DNA of 62,000 nt, taken from positions 27,874 through 89,873 of the forward strand of contig NMRA01000434.1 in NCBI GenBank assembly GCA_002633005.1. Reading direction: 5' to 3'. Source of the stretch: Phoronis australis (lineage: Eukaryota; Phoronida; Phoronidae). Shown here piece by piece: positions 60,301 through 62,000 of this stretch. Each line of letters opens with the position of its first letter. Within the stretch, counting starts at the first letter, position 1. The position numbers were made by a program, and so were the translations under genes. The notes under the pieces are model-generated. The model made no database searches and had not been told where the DNA came from. It saw nothing but the letters and a program-made list of their open reading frames with translations.

Positions 60301-62000
60301 ATATTTCAAATATTTAGTCATGCAAACAACATAAATACATTAATAAGATTACAAGGTACGTCTAGGTATTACAGTCTTTCACATGCGATTTAATATTCAG
60401 CAGAAATTATATTCTATTTATTTTTCTTCATCTTAACTTAACAAAATTAGCCATAATTCTGGATTTGTTCTGCCAATACTGACAATTGGCTTTTGTCAGT
60501 GACGCGTTCTGCGTTAACTATGTCTGGACGGTCAGATTTCACGGAGCCAAGCGAACATTAAAACTGCTCGTTTCGAATGGGAACTCGTTGAAACTGTCTC
60601 CAAACCATACACTGTTTCCAATGGACGTAATTTCGAGCCAATTTTAGCAACAAAACGACCACGATGCCGAGACGCGGCATTTGTGTATTGCTATGTTTTG
60701 ATATCGCTGTTACCCCCTATAATGCGATAGTCGTTTTACAAGGTGTGACGATACAGTCCAACCCAAACAATTCTGATTTGCCAGATAAAATAGCAACATA
60801 AATGAATACCGGTTTTGTAAAAGTCTGGTAAGAAAGGCATCTATTACGGTGACTGGTGTAAGTATTGTGTTGGTAAATTAAGTCTCGATATCAACACTAA
60901 TCCCGCGACATTCCTCGCCTTGGTGATGATACCGCGTGTGTCGACCCAGGCTGTCGACTGCTTTTACACAAACCATGCAAGTTTTTGTTAACTTTCGCGC
61001 AACTCGAGAAGCAGTTGTCGAGCATGCATATCCAACTCCTGCTACTACGTTTCAGTTTGTCAATTGAACACTGTTTAAAAGCTTCCAATGTAATAAGACA
61101 ATATAACAATAACTATATAATATAAATGTTGTGAATACAGTTTTCAAAGCTGAACATTATATTTCATTTGCTACATTGCTAGGCACAGAGCATAATCACT
61201 TCATTCCAATCTGTCGTGCAGTAGCAGTCATCGTGTTTTAATCAGCTTTCCAGGCGTGCAGCTCTAAGAACTCGTGGTTATCGCCATGCCTGTGTTTGTT
61301 TTTTACTCAAACTTGATGATGTTCGTGTCAAAAAATGCGCCCACAGTAATTCCCGATGTCAACACAAAGTTTTCCAAAGGACATTTTAACAATCGCCAGA
61401 TATCACTTGCAGATATTAGCATATTCAAATTACATAAAGCTCTGTGATAGCTACGTGAGGTTGACAGTGTCGAATGCTTGACTTAGGTCGAGTAAATACA
61501 GAAATCTAAGCTGCTCAGGCAAACAATAAAGGGAAACAATTGACTTTCTGGTATGTTTAGATATGTTATTATTTCAACTCAAAGCATTGTCATCTGTAAA
61601 AAGGTCACACACTCACAGTTGTTTAACTTCTGTTAACCCCTCAAAGTCTGATCTCCGGATGACACTGATGTTGTTCCGTTGAAGGTGCCTGGAAAACAAA
61701 TCGAGATATTTATGAAATTCTGTGGAAAATTGCTGACATACATTTCTACACTTTCTATTGTCTAGTGATGTTTTCTTTCGGGTTCGATAAATTAAATAAC
61801 TAAATATTGGTTTGATCATTTAATTGACAATATAAAATATATCGAAAATGTCTGTGTTTACATGCACTGAAAATCTTGACAGATTATTTGCTGCAATAAA
61901 AAGTAATCTGCAGTGATACACAGAGTAACATGCTTAAGCTCATCAAACTATATGGGGCATTTCCAAAAACAGTTGAGTGTTCTCTGTTTGATACCAATTG
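9077..62000 (-). CDS. slit: slit: secreted Robo ligand, whole gene span (5' end outside window)
   Basis: Secreted extracellular-matrix ligand of Roundabout receptors that guides axons and migrating cells. The 31 exons in the window translate in one frame to 1419 residues. Domain order is diagnostic: four LRR blocks (D1-D4), each closed by an LRRCT with a CDC motif, then six EGF repeats, laminin G, one EGF and a C-terminal cystine knot. Conserved landmarks include LLNANKI in the Robo-binding D2, [10 protein letters not shown] style residues in its LRRCT, and [11 protein letters not shown] in D4. The signal peptide and LRRNT of D1 are missing because they lie right of 62000. One EGF after laminin G is the invertebrate layout; vertebrate Slits have three. 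Coding exons are listed one by one below. Introns range from 225 bp to 19.1 kb. Confidence 0.97.
9322..9734 (-). other. slit intron between EGF7 and CTCK
   Basis: A phase-1 intron of 413 bp with GTAAGT and TTCCAG borders. No other feature seen. Confidence 0.8.
9735..9968 (-). CDS. slit: slit exon: end of laminin G and EGF7
   Basis: Acceptor ATTACAG, phase 1. [16 protein letters not shown] is the last strand of laminin G with its disulfide Cys. PGCPE and a basic linker follow, then EGF7: [31 protein letters not shown]. It ends CDV plus G|GTAAGT. Only this EGF separates laminin G from the cystine knot. Confidence 0.95.
9969..11213 (-). other. slit intron between laminin G exons
   Basis: 1245 bp. 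The part at 10975-11150 is a dispersed repeat that also occurs around 35318-35890, where a MITE interrupts it. Nothing else recognised. Confidence 0.6.
10975..11150. repeat. Dispersed repeat, uninterrupted copy
   Basis: GGCTCAGCTATTCAGAATCC, then TAATAAAACAGCTATCTTCT and GCCAGGACCAT, align with 35318-35388. The right half (TGCTTTCACTGACCTTGC) aligns with about 35816-35890. Family unknown. Confidence 0.55.
11214..11678 (-). CDS. slit: slit exon: main laminin G domain
   Basis: A 465-nt exon, acceptor TTCCCAG, phase 1 in (G|GT = Gly) and phase 1 out (ACA G|GTGAGA). It finishes EGF6 with FDGKNCEKL and then encodes laminin [55 protein letters not shown] and [14 protein letters not shown] and NFT sequons are candidate N-glycosylation sites. 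Laminin G in Slit binds matrix and proteoglycan partners, from family knowledge. Confidence 0.96.
11679..12715 (-). other. slit intron between EGF6 and laminin G
   Basis: 1037 bp, AT-rich. No repeat or exon recognised. Confidence 0.6.
12716..12993 (-). CDS. slit: slit exon: end of EGF4, EGF5 and most of EGF6
   Basis: Acceptor TTTTGCAG, phase 2. [12 protein letters not shown] closes EGF4. EGF5 has [18 protein letters not shown] and [17 protein letters not shown], a calcium-binding type. A linker [15 protein letters not shown] corresponds to the region where Slits are cleaved. EGF6 follows with [20 protein letters not shown] and ECRCPAG before G|GTAAGG in phase 1. The cleavage-site Arg of human SLIT2 appears as Leu here (see findings). 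Confidence 0.96.
13137..13392. mobile_element. MITE with GGGGCCYGTTCCAA terminal inverted repeats
   Basis: The left end GGGGCCTGTTCCAAGAAACT is mirrored by the right end AGTTTTGTTGGAACGGGCCC. Inner AAGATTTGTCTTA repeats occur near both ends. 256 bp and no coding capacity, so a non-autonomous DNA transposon. Confidence 0.7.
13575..14283 (+). mobile_element. 5'-truncated, frameshifted LINE (non-LTR retrotransposon) 3' end
   Basis: The + strand carries the C-terminal tail of a LINE ORF2 in broken frames. Around 13600 a KPSSEVKW-like segment precedes. [15 protein letters not shown] lies at about 13725-13775, and after a frameshift [16 protein letters not shown] at about 13835-13885. HxFWEC with an upstream W/F-x-YRIxHxIL is typical of the zf-RVT region at the end of many metazoan LINE reverse transcriptases. 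A 3' UTR follows, with AATAAA near 14261 and an A-rich tail ending at 14283. The left boundary is uncertain. Confidence 0.7.
14737..14827 (-). CDS. slit: slit exon: start and middle of EGF4
   Basis: A 91-nt exon, acceptor TTTGTAG, phase 1 in (G|GT). It encodes [29 protein letters not shown] and ends AG|GTAAAG in phase 2, so that AG|G gives the Arg before CICQPG. It closes EGF3 and opens EGF4. Confidence 0.94.
14828..15196 (-). other. slit intron within EGF3
   Basis: 369 bp with a GTAATT donor. No other feature seen. Confidence 0.7.
15197..15336 (-). CDS. slit: slit exon: end of EGF2 and most of EGF3
   Basis: Acceptor CTCTCCAG, phase 2 (AG|T = Ser). [13 protein letters not shown] ends EGF2. 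[20 protein letters not shown] and [11 protein letters not shown] form EGF3, with an IND calcium-binding start. The donor is GTAATT, weak at +5 for this gene. Confidence 0.94.
15337..16539 (-). other. slit intron within EGF2, half of it a minisatellite
   Basis: 1203 bp. The 5' half (in gene orientation) consists of the 78-bp tandem array described at 15951-16575. The remainder is AT-rich without recognisable features. Confidence 0.8.
15951..16575 (-). repeat. 78-bp minisatellite that repeats the exon end and 5' splice site of slit EGF2
   Basis: Eight units. In gene orientation each carries the end of the EGF2 exon (codons for [10 protein letters not shown]), the donor AG|GTGAGG and about 42 bp of intron. 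Donor-equivalent exon ends are 16540 (the one joined to the rest of the exon), 16462, 16380, 16302, 16224, 16146, 16069 and 15991, spaced 78, 82, 78, 78, 78, 77 and 78 bp. Unit 2 has GTAAGG instead of GTGAGG. Units differ at scattered single bases. Confidence 0.92.
16540..16759 (-). CDS. slit: slit exon: EGF1 and the first part of EGF2
   Basis: Acceptor ATTTCAG, phase 1 in (G|AA = Glu). [19 protein letters not shown] opens EGF1 and matches the ILAKC of other Slits; then [34 protein letters not shown] and [19 protein letters not shown]. The donor is TTT AG|GTGAGG, phase 2. Its last ~36 nt belong to the minisatellite unit. Confidence 0.95.
16760..17349 (-). other. slit intron between D4 LRRCT and EGF1
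   Basis: 590 bp, phase 1, donor GTGCGT. Nothing recognised. Confidence 0.6.
17350..17513 (-). CDS. slit: slit exon: LRRCT of D4
   Basis: 164 nt, phase 2 in and phase 1 out, like the other three LRRCT exons. It encodes [30 protein letters not shown] and VPDSFLCD. The CDC and the two later Cys form the LRRCT cap. D4 mediates Slit dimerisation, from family knowledge. Confidence 0.96.
17514..18048 (-). other. slit intron, D4
   Basis: 535 bp, phase 2. No other feature recognised. Confidence 0.6.
18049..18192 (-). CDS. slit: slit exon: last two LRRs of D4 in one 144-nt exon
   Basis: Acceptor TTTGCAG, donor CT|GTGAGT, phase 2 both ends. LRRs [18 protein letters not shown] and [15 protein letters not shown]. 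It is twice the usual 72-nt LRR exon, as in D3 (21020-21163). Confidence 0.95.
18440..18660. repeat. Dispersed repeat, copy 1
   Basis: AAAAGTTTTCAGACAAAAAA, TAATTCCCCGTTATGACAGC and CATCAGAGTAG align with 40566-40660. It also shares a following TTCTGTAAT...AAGAGTT region. Family unknown. Confidence 0.5.
18956..19170 (+). mobile_element. MITE, GGTAAAATCTCACCA family (degenerate copy)
   Basis: The left end CGGTAAAATCTCACCAATTT is intact. The right end is decayed (AAGATTTTGC near 19150). Confidence 0.45.
19256..19327 (-). CDS. slit: slit exon: LRR of D4
   Basis: 72 nt, acceptor TTTCAG, donor TT|GTAAGT, phase 2 both ends. [15 protein letters not shown]. Confidence 0.94.
19328..19884 (-). other. 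slit intron, D4
   Basis: 557 bp. A CCCCCTCTGCATCCGCGCC stretch near 19787 resembles the end of the GGATCC MITE type but no partner end was found. Confidence 0.5.
19885..20149 (-). CDS. slit: slit exon: D3-D4 linker, LRRNT of D4 and first LRR
   Basis: 265 nt, acceptor CTTCCAG, phase 1 in (G|AG), phase 2 out (GT|GTAAGT). It encodes a Cys-rich linker ([18 protein letters not shown]), the [22 protein letters not shown], and [20 protein letters not shown]. Longer than the D2 and D3 LRRNT exons because of the linker. Confidence 0.95.
20150..20515 (-). other. slit intron, D3-D4, with a TAA microsatellite
   Basis: 366 bp, phase 1. A TAA trinucleotide run lies at 20204-20226 within an AAC/AAT-rich stretch. 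Confidence 0.7.
20204..20226. repeat. TAA microsatellite
   Basis: Tandem AAT/TAA units read directly. Confidence 0.85.
20516..20679 (-). CDS. slit: slit exon: LRRCT of D3
   Basis: 164 nt, acceptor ATTGCAG, donor G|GTCAGT, phase 2 in and 1 out. [48 protein letters not shown] replaces the CDC of the other caps, which is also seen in vertebrate D3. Confidence 0.96.
20680..21019 (-). other. slit intron, D3
   Basis: 340 bp, phase 2. No other feature recognised. Confidence 0.6.
21020..21163 (-). CDS. slit: slit exon: last two LRRs of D3 in one 144-nt exon
   Basis: Acceptor ATTCCAG, donor CT|GTGAGT, phase 2 both ends. [18 protein letters not shown] and [15 protein letters not shown], close to the MLRSNRITC and SLYDNQIT of vertebrate Slits. 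NNST is a candidate glycosylation sequon. Confidence 0.96.
21164..22001 (-). other. slit intron, D3, with a MITE
   Basis: 838 bp. The MITE at 21722-21973 fills about a third and lies next to the upstream exon's donor. Confidence 0.7.
21722..21973 (+). mobile_element. MITE, GGTAAAATCTCACCA family (well-preserved ends)
   Basis: The left end TACGATAAAATCTCACCAAT continues TTAGGACAAAATATGGCTG. The right end TTTTGTCCAAAATACGTAAG is followed by ATTTTATCGTA. The two ends pair over about 30 bp. Confidence 0.7.
22002..22073 (-). CDS. slit: slit exon: LRR of D3
   Basis: 72 nt, acceptor TTTGCAG, donor CT|GTTAGT (a weaker donor), phase 2 both ends. [18 protein letters not shown]. Confidence 0.93.
22074..22642 (-). 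other. slit intron, D3, starting with a duplicated splice donor
   Basis: 569 bp. Its first 23 bp (22642-22620) duplicate the end of the upstream exon and its donor. Nothing else recognised. Confidence 0.7.
22597..22660 (-). repeat. 23-bp tandem duplication covering a slit splice donor
   Basis: In gene orientation CACCTTGACTACCT|GTAAGT occurs twice, 23 bp apart. Exon ends would be 22643 (in frame) or 22620. The distal copy adds 23 nt and breaks the frame. Confidence 0.9.
22643..22714 (-). CDS. slit: slit exon: LRR of D3 with duplicated donor
   Basis: 72 nt, acceptor TTTCAG, phase 2 both ends. [18 protein letters not shown], then HLDY. The proximal donor (exon end 22643) was chosen because it keeps the 72-nt LRR length and the frame into QLTENG. 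Confidence 0.94.
22940..23014 (-). CDS. slit: slit exon: first LRR of D3, 75 nt
   Basis: Acceptor TTTCAG, donor CT|GTAAGT, phase 2 both ends. [19 protein letters not shown]. One codon longer than the usual LRR exon. Vertebrate D3 has the same 25-residue first LRR. Confidence 0.94.
23015..24290 (-). other. slit intron, D3, with a GGATCC-ended MITE
   Basis: 1276 bp. The MITE at 23867-24023 is the only feature I recognise. Confidence 0.6.
23867..24023. mobile_element. MITE with AGGGGCAGATCCAGG / CCTGGATCCGCCTATG ends
   Basis: The ends pair as inverted repeats (GGNGGATCCAGG type). The interior carries GGGGTCAAAGTC and a GACCCC-rich right side. About 157 bp, non-coding. Confidence 0.65.
24291..24441 (-). 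CDS. slit: slit exon: D2-D3 linker and LRRNT of D3
   Basis: 151 nt, acceptor ATCTCCAG, phase 1 in (C|GT = Arg), phase 2 out (TT|GTAAGC). [12 protein letters not shown] linker, then the [23 protein letters not shown] and [12 protein letters not shown]. Confidence 0.95.
24442..26271 (-). other. slit intron between D2 and D3
   Basis: 1830 bp. A degenerate, reverse-oriented MITE relative lies at about 24590-24790 (CTTGTCTGCCATATTGTG at 24740-24757). I looked for a microRNA hairpin with the miR-218 sequence, hosted by vertebrate Slit genes, and saw none here. Confidence 0.5.
24590..24790 (-). mobile_element. MITE, GGTAAAATCTCACCA family (degenerate, reversed)
   Basis: CTTGTCTGCCATATTGTGTA is the complement of the family's inner TATGGCAGACAAG motif. 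Ends are decayed. Confidence 0.4.
26272..26435 (-). CDS. slit: slit exon: LRRCT of D2
   Basis: 164 nt, acceptor TGTCAG, donor C|GTAAGT, phase 2 in and 1 out. [48 protein letters not shown]. The PIETSGARC stretch is nearly invariant in Slit D2, the Robo Ig1-binding block. Confidence 0.97.
26436..26832 (-). other. slit intron, D2
   Basis: 397 bp, phase 2. No other feature recognised. Confidence 0.6.
26833..26904 (-). CDS. slit: slit exon: last LRR of D2
   Basis: 72 nt, acceptor TCCACAG, donor AT|GTGAGT, phase 2 both ends. [18 protein letters not shown], then SIQT. Confidence 0.96.
26905..27240 (-). other. slit intron, D2
   Basis: 336 bp, phase 2. Nothing else recognised. Confidence 0.6.
27241..27312 (-). 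CDS. slit: slit exon: LRR of D2
   Basis: 72 nt, acceptor ATTGTAG, donor CT|GTAAGT, phase 2 both ends. [25 protein letters not shown] is shared with vertebrate Slits in the Robo-binding face. Confidence 0.96.
27313..28273 (-). other. slit intron, D2, with a MITE relative
   Basis: 961 bp. 27490-27738 resembles 34605-34830 and belongs to the MITE family with the inner GACAAGTGAAATT motif. Confidence 0.5.
27490..27738 (+). mobile_element. MITE relative, GACAAGTGAAATT family
   Basis: CACAATGTGCCTGAAAAGTG followed by AAATTCTATTTTGTTAAATT parallels 34613-34660. The right part TTTTGTGCAAAATAAGTGAA parallels 34804-34823. Confidence 0.5.
28274..28345 (-). CDS. slit: slit exon: LRR of D2
   Basis: 72 nt, acceptor TTGTAG, donor CT|GTAGGT, phase 2 both ends. 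[18 protein letters not shown], then SSLQL. Confidence 0.95.
28346..29052 (-). other. slit intron, D2
   Basis: 707 bp. A CACAATATGGCGGACATAGT motif at 28624 hints at another decayed copy of the common MITE. No exon seen. Confidence 0.5.
29053..29124 (-). CDS. slit: slit exon: LRR of D2
   Basis: 72 nt, acceptor TTTCAG, donor CT|GTAAGT, phase 2 both ends. [18 protein letters not shown]. Confidence 0.95.
29125..30765 (-). other. slit intron, D2
   Basis: 1641 bp. No repeat, exon or RNA gene recognised. Confidence 0.5.
30766..30837 (-). CDS. slit: slit exon: first LRR of D2
   Basis: 72 nt, acceptor TTTTCAG, donor AT|GTGAGT, phase 2 both ends. [18 protein letters not shown], matching the RLEQN start of vertebrate D2. 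Confidence 0.96.
30838..32866 (-). other. slit intron between LRRNT and LRR1 of D2
   Basis: 2029 bp. An open frame of 108 codons at 30946-31272 (-) has no recognisable domain and no splice support. A poly-C run lies near 32211-32219. Confidence 0.5.
32867..33011 (-). CDS. slit: slit exon: D1-D2 linker and LRRNT of D2
   Basis: 145 nt, acceptor CATGTAG, phase 1 in (T|AC = Tyr), phase 2 out (CT|GTAAGT). [40 protein letters not shown]. The CRGKGLxEIPAN-like end is typical of D2. Confidence 0.96.
33012..33594 (-). other. slit intron between D1 and D2
   Basis: 583 bp, phase 1. Nothing else recognised. Confidence 0.6.
33595..33758 (-). CDS. slit: slit exon: LRRCT of D1
   Basis: 164 nt, acceptor AACCCTAG, donor T|GTAAGT, phase 2 in and 1 out. 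[44 protein letters not shown]. CDCHLxWLS matches D1 of other Slits. Confidence 0.96.
33759..34151 (-). other. slit intron, D1
   Basis: 393 bp, phase 2. Nothing else recognised. Confidence 0.6.
34152..34223 (-). CDS. slit: slit exon: last LRR of D1
   Basis: 72 nt, acceptor TTGCAG, donor CT|GTAAGT, phase 2 both ends. [18 protein letters not shown]. Confidence 0.95.
34605..34830 (+). mobile_element. MITE relative, GACAAGTGAAATT family
   Basis: ACAATATGGCCGACAAGAGA starts a segment parallel to 27490-27738, ending near TTTTGTGCAAAACAAGTGAA. Confidence 0.5.
35318..35890. repeat. Dispersed repeat interrupted by a MITE
   Basis: 35318-35388 and 35816-35890 correspond to the left and right halves of 10975-11150. 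The 415-bp insert between them is the MITE below. Confidence 0.55.
35389..35803. mobile_element. Nested MITE with CCGTTTAGAC / GTGTAAACGG ends
   Basis: The terminal inverted repeats CCGTTTAGAC (35390-35399) and GTGTAAACGG (35794-35803) are followed inward by CAGCTGACATGGAGCAAATT and its near-complement AATTTGTTCCATGTCAGCTG. The second sub-terminal pair makes the element strongly foldback-like. Confidence 0.65.
36347..36536 (+). mobile_element. MITE, GGTAAAATCTCACCA family
   Basis: The left end GGTAAAACCTAACCAATTTA continues GGACAAAATATGGCAGACAA. The right end TTTTGTCCGAAAATGGTGAG is followed by ATTTTACC. Terminal pairing is clear. Confidence 0.7.
36568..36639 (-). CDS. slit: slit exon: LRR of D1
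   Basis: 72 nt, acceptor CTTTCAG, donor TT|GTGAGT, phase 2 both ends. [18 protein letters not shown], the counterpart of QLDYNQISC in vertebrates. Confidence 0.95.
36640..37487 (-). other. slit intron, D1
   Basis: 848 bp, phase 2. Nothing recognised. Confidence 0.6.
37488..37559 (-). CDS. slit: slit exon: LRR of D1
   Basis: 72 nt, acceptor TTTCCAG, donor CT|GTGAGT, phase 2 both ends. [18 protein letters not shown]. It is separated from the next upstream exon by 19.1 kb. Confidence 0.95.
40540..40740. repeat. Dispersed repeat, copy 2
   Basis: CAAAACTATTCAGACAAAAT and TAATTCCCTGTAATGGCAGC align with 18440-18660 in the same orientation. Confidence 0.5.
41505..41743 (-). mobile_element. MITE, GGTAAAATCTCACCA family (reversed)
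   Basis: The left end GCTAAAATCTCAGACAAAAA and right end CACTTGTCTGCCATATTGTA, then AAGATTTTACC, give the family ends in reverse orientation. Confidence 0.6.
44125..44172. repeat. Short tandem repeat of a GTACCCATGATAGACA unit
   Basis: Three adjacent units, the third diverged (GTACCCAAGATATTC). Confidence 0.7.
46106..46271 (+). pseudogene. Left-arm THAP-domain fragment, start codon lost
   Basis: The left arm matches the right-arm ORF, but the start ATG is ATA and a TACATG hexamer is missing. From 46106 the frame reads [18 protein letters not shown], then [20 protein letters not shown] and runs into Ns. C-x2-H of the zinc site (VCGKHF) is kept. The upstream zinc Cys codons are present before the lost start. 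Confidence 0.7.
46272..46343. other. Assembly gap (72 N)
   Basis: Undetermined bases, placed exactly where the left arm of the THAP inverted repeat would continue into the loop. A foldback structure may have stopped the assembler. Confidence 0.95.
46626..47012 (-). CDS. THAP-domain ORF of a transposon, truncated at 128 aa
   Basis: It starts [20 protein letters not shown] and continues [19 protein letters not shown] and [18 protein letters not shown]. The C-x4-C near the start with C-x2-H (CGKH) gives the C2CH zinc site of THAP domains, and the conserved Pro and Trp are present. A basic stretch follows ([11 protein letters not shown]) and the frame stops at TGA (46628-46626). Downstream frames are Ser/Pro-rich and interrupted, so the rest of the transposase is decayed or missing. 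It lies within the foldback element and is unlikely to be a host gene. Confidence 0.75.
   Translation of the reverse strand: MPHCCCVPDCTNYRLTRALGVPLHRFPMDDRLRRTWLVRVQKAALPVHVTYMYKAVANYRVCGKHFLPSAYERDLYAELTKVPAKQRLKKDAIPSVLIPGSAPSPPPRSAFLKREASRAVASKVTGAS
50650..50740. repeat. Repeat resembling the first 110 bases of the window
   Basis: GGATGCCCTGAGAAATAGGA, CCCATTTCGGACACATTTAA and AATCCTTTATAAACGCGGGC track 22-104 with small changes. Confidence 0.5.
52845..52990 (-). mobile_element. MITE relative (degenerate, reversed)
   Basis: TTTCACTTGTTGGCTGTATT is a mutated complement of the family's inner motif. Confidence 0.35.
53265..53316. repeat. Impure TAA/TTA microsatellite
   Basis: AATAATAAA units followed by TTATTAATAATAATAG. 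Confidence 0.6.
56659..56730 (-). CDS. slit: slit exon: LRR of D1
   Basis: 72 nt, acceptor TTTTTAG, donor TT|GTAAGT, phase 2 both ends. [18 protein letters not shown], the counterpart of RLNRNHLQLFPELLF in vertebrates. Confidence 0.95.
56731..58840 (-). other. slit intron, D1, with a SINE-like sequence
   Basis: 2110 bp, phase 2. Apart from the tRNA-derived SINE-like stretch at 57345-57540, nothing recognised. Confidence 0.5.
57345..57540 (+). mobile_element. Probable tRNA-derived SINE
   Basis: TGGGCGCTTGGCTCACATGA, then AGTTCGAATCCCGGTAGCCC: a tRNA-like head with a good B box (GTTCGAATCC). An unrelated tail follows. The anticodon-arm part is too short for a functional tRNA. Confidence 0.5.
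58841..58912 (-). CDS. slit: slit exon: LRR of D1
   Basis: 72 nt, acceptor ATTCCAG, donor AT|GTAAGT, phase 2 both ends. [18 protein letters not shown]. Confidence 0.95.
58913..61616 (-). other. slit intron, D1
   Basis: 2704 bp, phase 2. No exon or repeat recognised. Confidence 0.5.
61617..61688 (-). CDS. slit: slit exon: first LRR of D1, most 5' exon in the window
   Basis: 72 nt, acceptor TTTCCAG, donor CT|GTGAGT, phase 2 both ends. [18 protein letters not shown], the counterpart of DLNGNNITRI after the D1 LRRNT. The preceding exon (signal peptide and LRRNT) is not in the remaining 312 bp. Confidence 0.95.

Noticed and set aside
9077-61688. A miR-218 hairpin, as hosted by introns of vertebrate SLIT2 and SLIT3
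   Set aside because: I looked by eye for the mature miR-218 sequence on both strands of the introns and found no match. A proper hairpin search was not possible.
1-62000. CRISPR array, bacterial operon or phage features
   Set aside because: The spliced genes, eukaryotic transposons and repeats show a metazoan genome. The regular repeat at 15951-16575 has no unique spacers.

Overview
This is about 62 kb of an AT-rich, intron-rich animal genome from a draft assembly: there is a 72-base run of Ns at 46272-46343 and a single N at 8738 that joins two near-identical copies of the same sequence. Two genes are recognisable and they point tail to tail. On the + strand (2615-4169) are the last two coding exons of a UBTD1/UBTD2-family gene (ubiquitin domain-containing protein). 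On the - strand, from 9077 to beyond the right edge, lies almost all of a single slit gene, the secreted axon-guidance ligand of Robo receptors. The organism is a bilaterian. One EGF repeat after the laminin-G domain, instead of the three found in vertebrates, argues for an invertebrate. The protein likeness to vertebrate Slit and UBTD is high. I cannot name the species.

slit is read here as 31 exons with GT/AG borders and matching phases. The summed coding length (4261 nt including the stop) stays in frame from the first exon to the last and gives 1419 residues. In protein order: D1 LRRs and LRRCT (61688 to 33595), D2 (33011 to 26272), D3 (24441 to 20516), D4 (20149 to 17350), EGF1-6 (16759 to 12716), laminin G (11678 to 11214), EGF7 (9968 to 9735) and the C-terminal cystine knot (9321 to 9077). 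The signal peptide and first LRRNT must lie to the right of the window. Most single LRRs are 72-nt phase-2 exons, and all four LRRCT exons are 164 nt.

The rest of the window is intron, intergenic sequence and transposon debris. It holds a solo LTR with a perfect 5-bp target-site duplication and an array of heat-shock-element-like motifs (1637-2365), a LINE tail (about 13575-14283), several MITE families, tRNA-derived SINE-like fragments, and a THAP-domain DNA transposon in a foldback arrangement (45780-47284) inside a 19.1-kb slit intron.

The most unusual signal is that three tandem duplications in the window each copy an exon end together with its 5' splice site: a 68-bp duplication in the UBTD gene, a 23-bp duplication in a slit LRR exon, and an eight-copy, 78-bp minisatellite at slit EGF2. 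The linkage of slit with a UBTD gene is also of interest, because human SLIT1/UBTD1 and SLIT3/UBTD2 are, from memory, linked as well.
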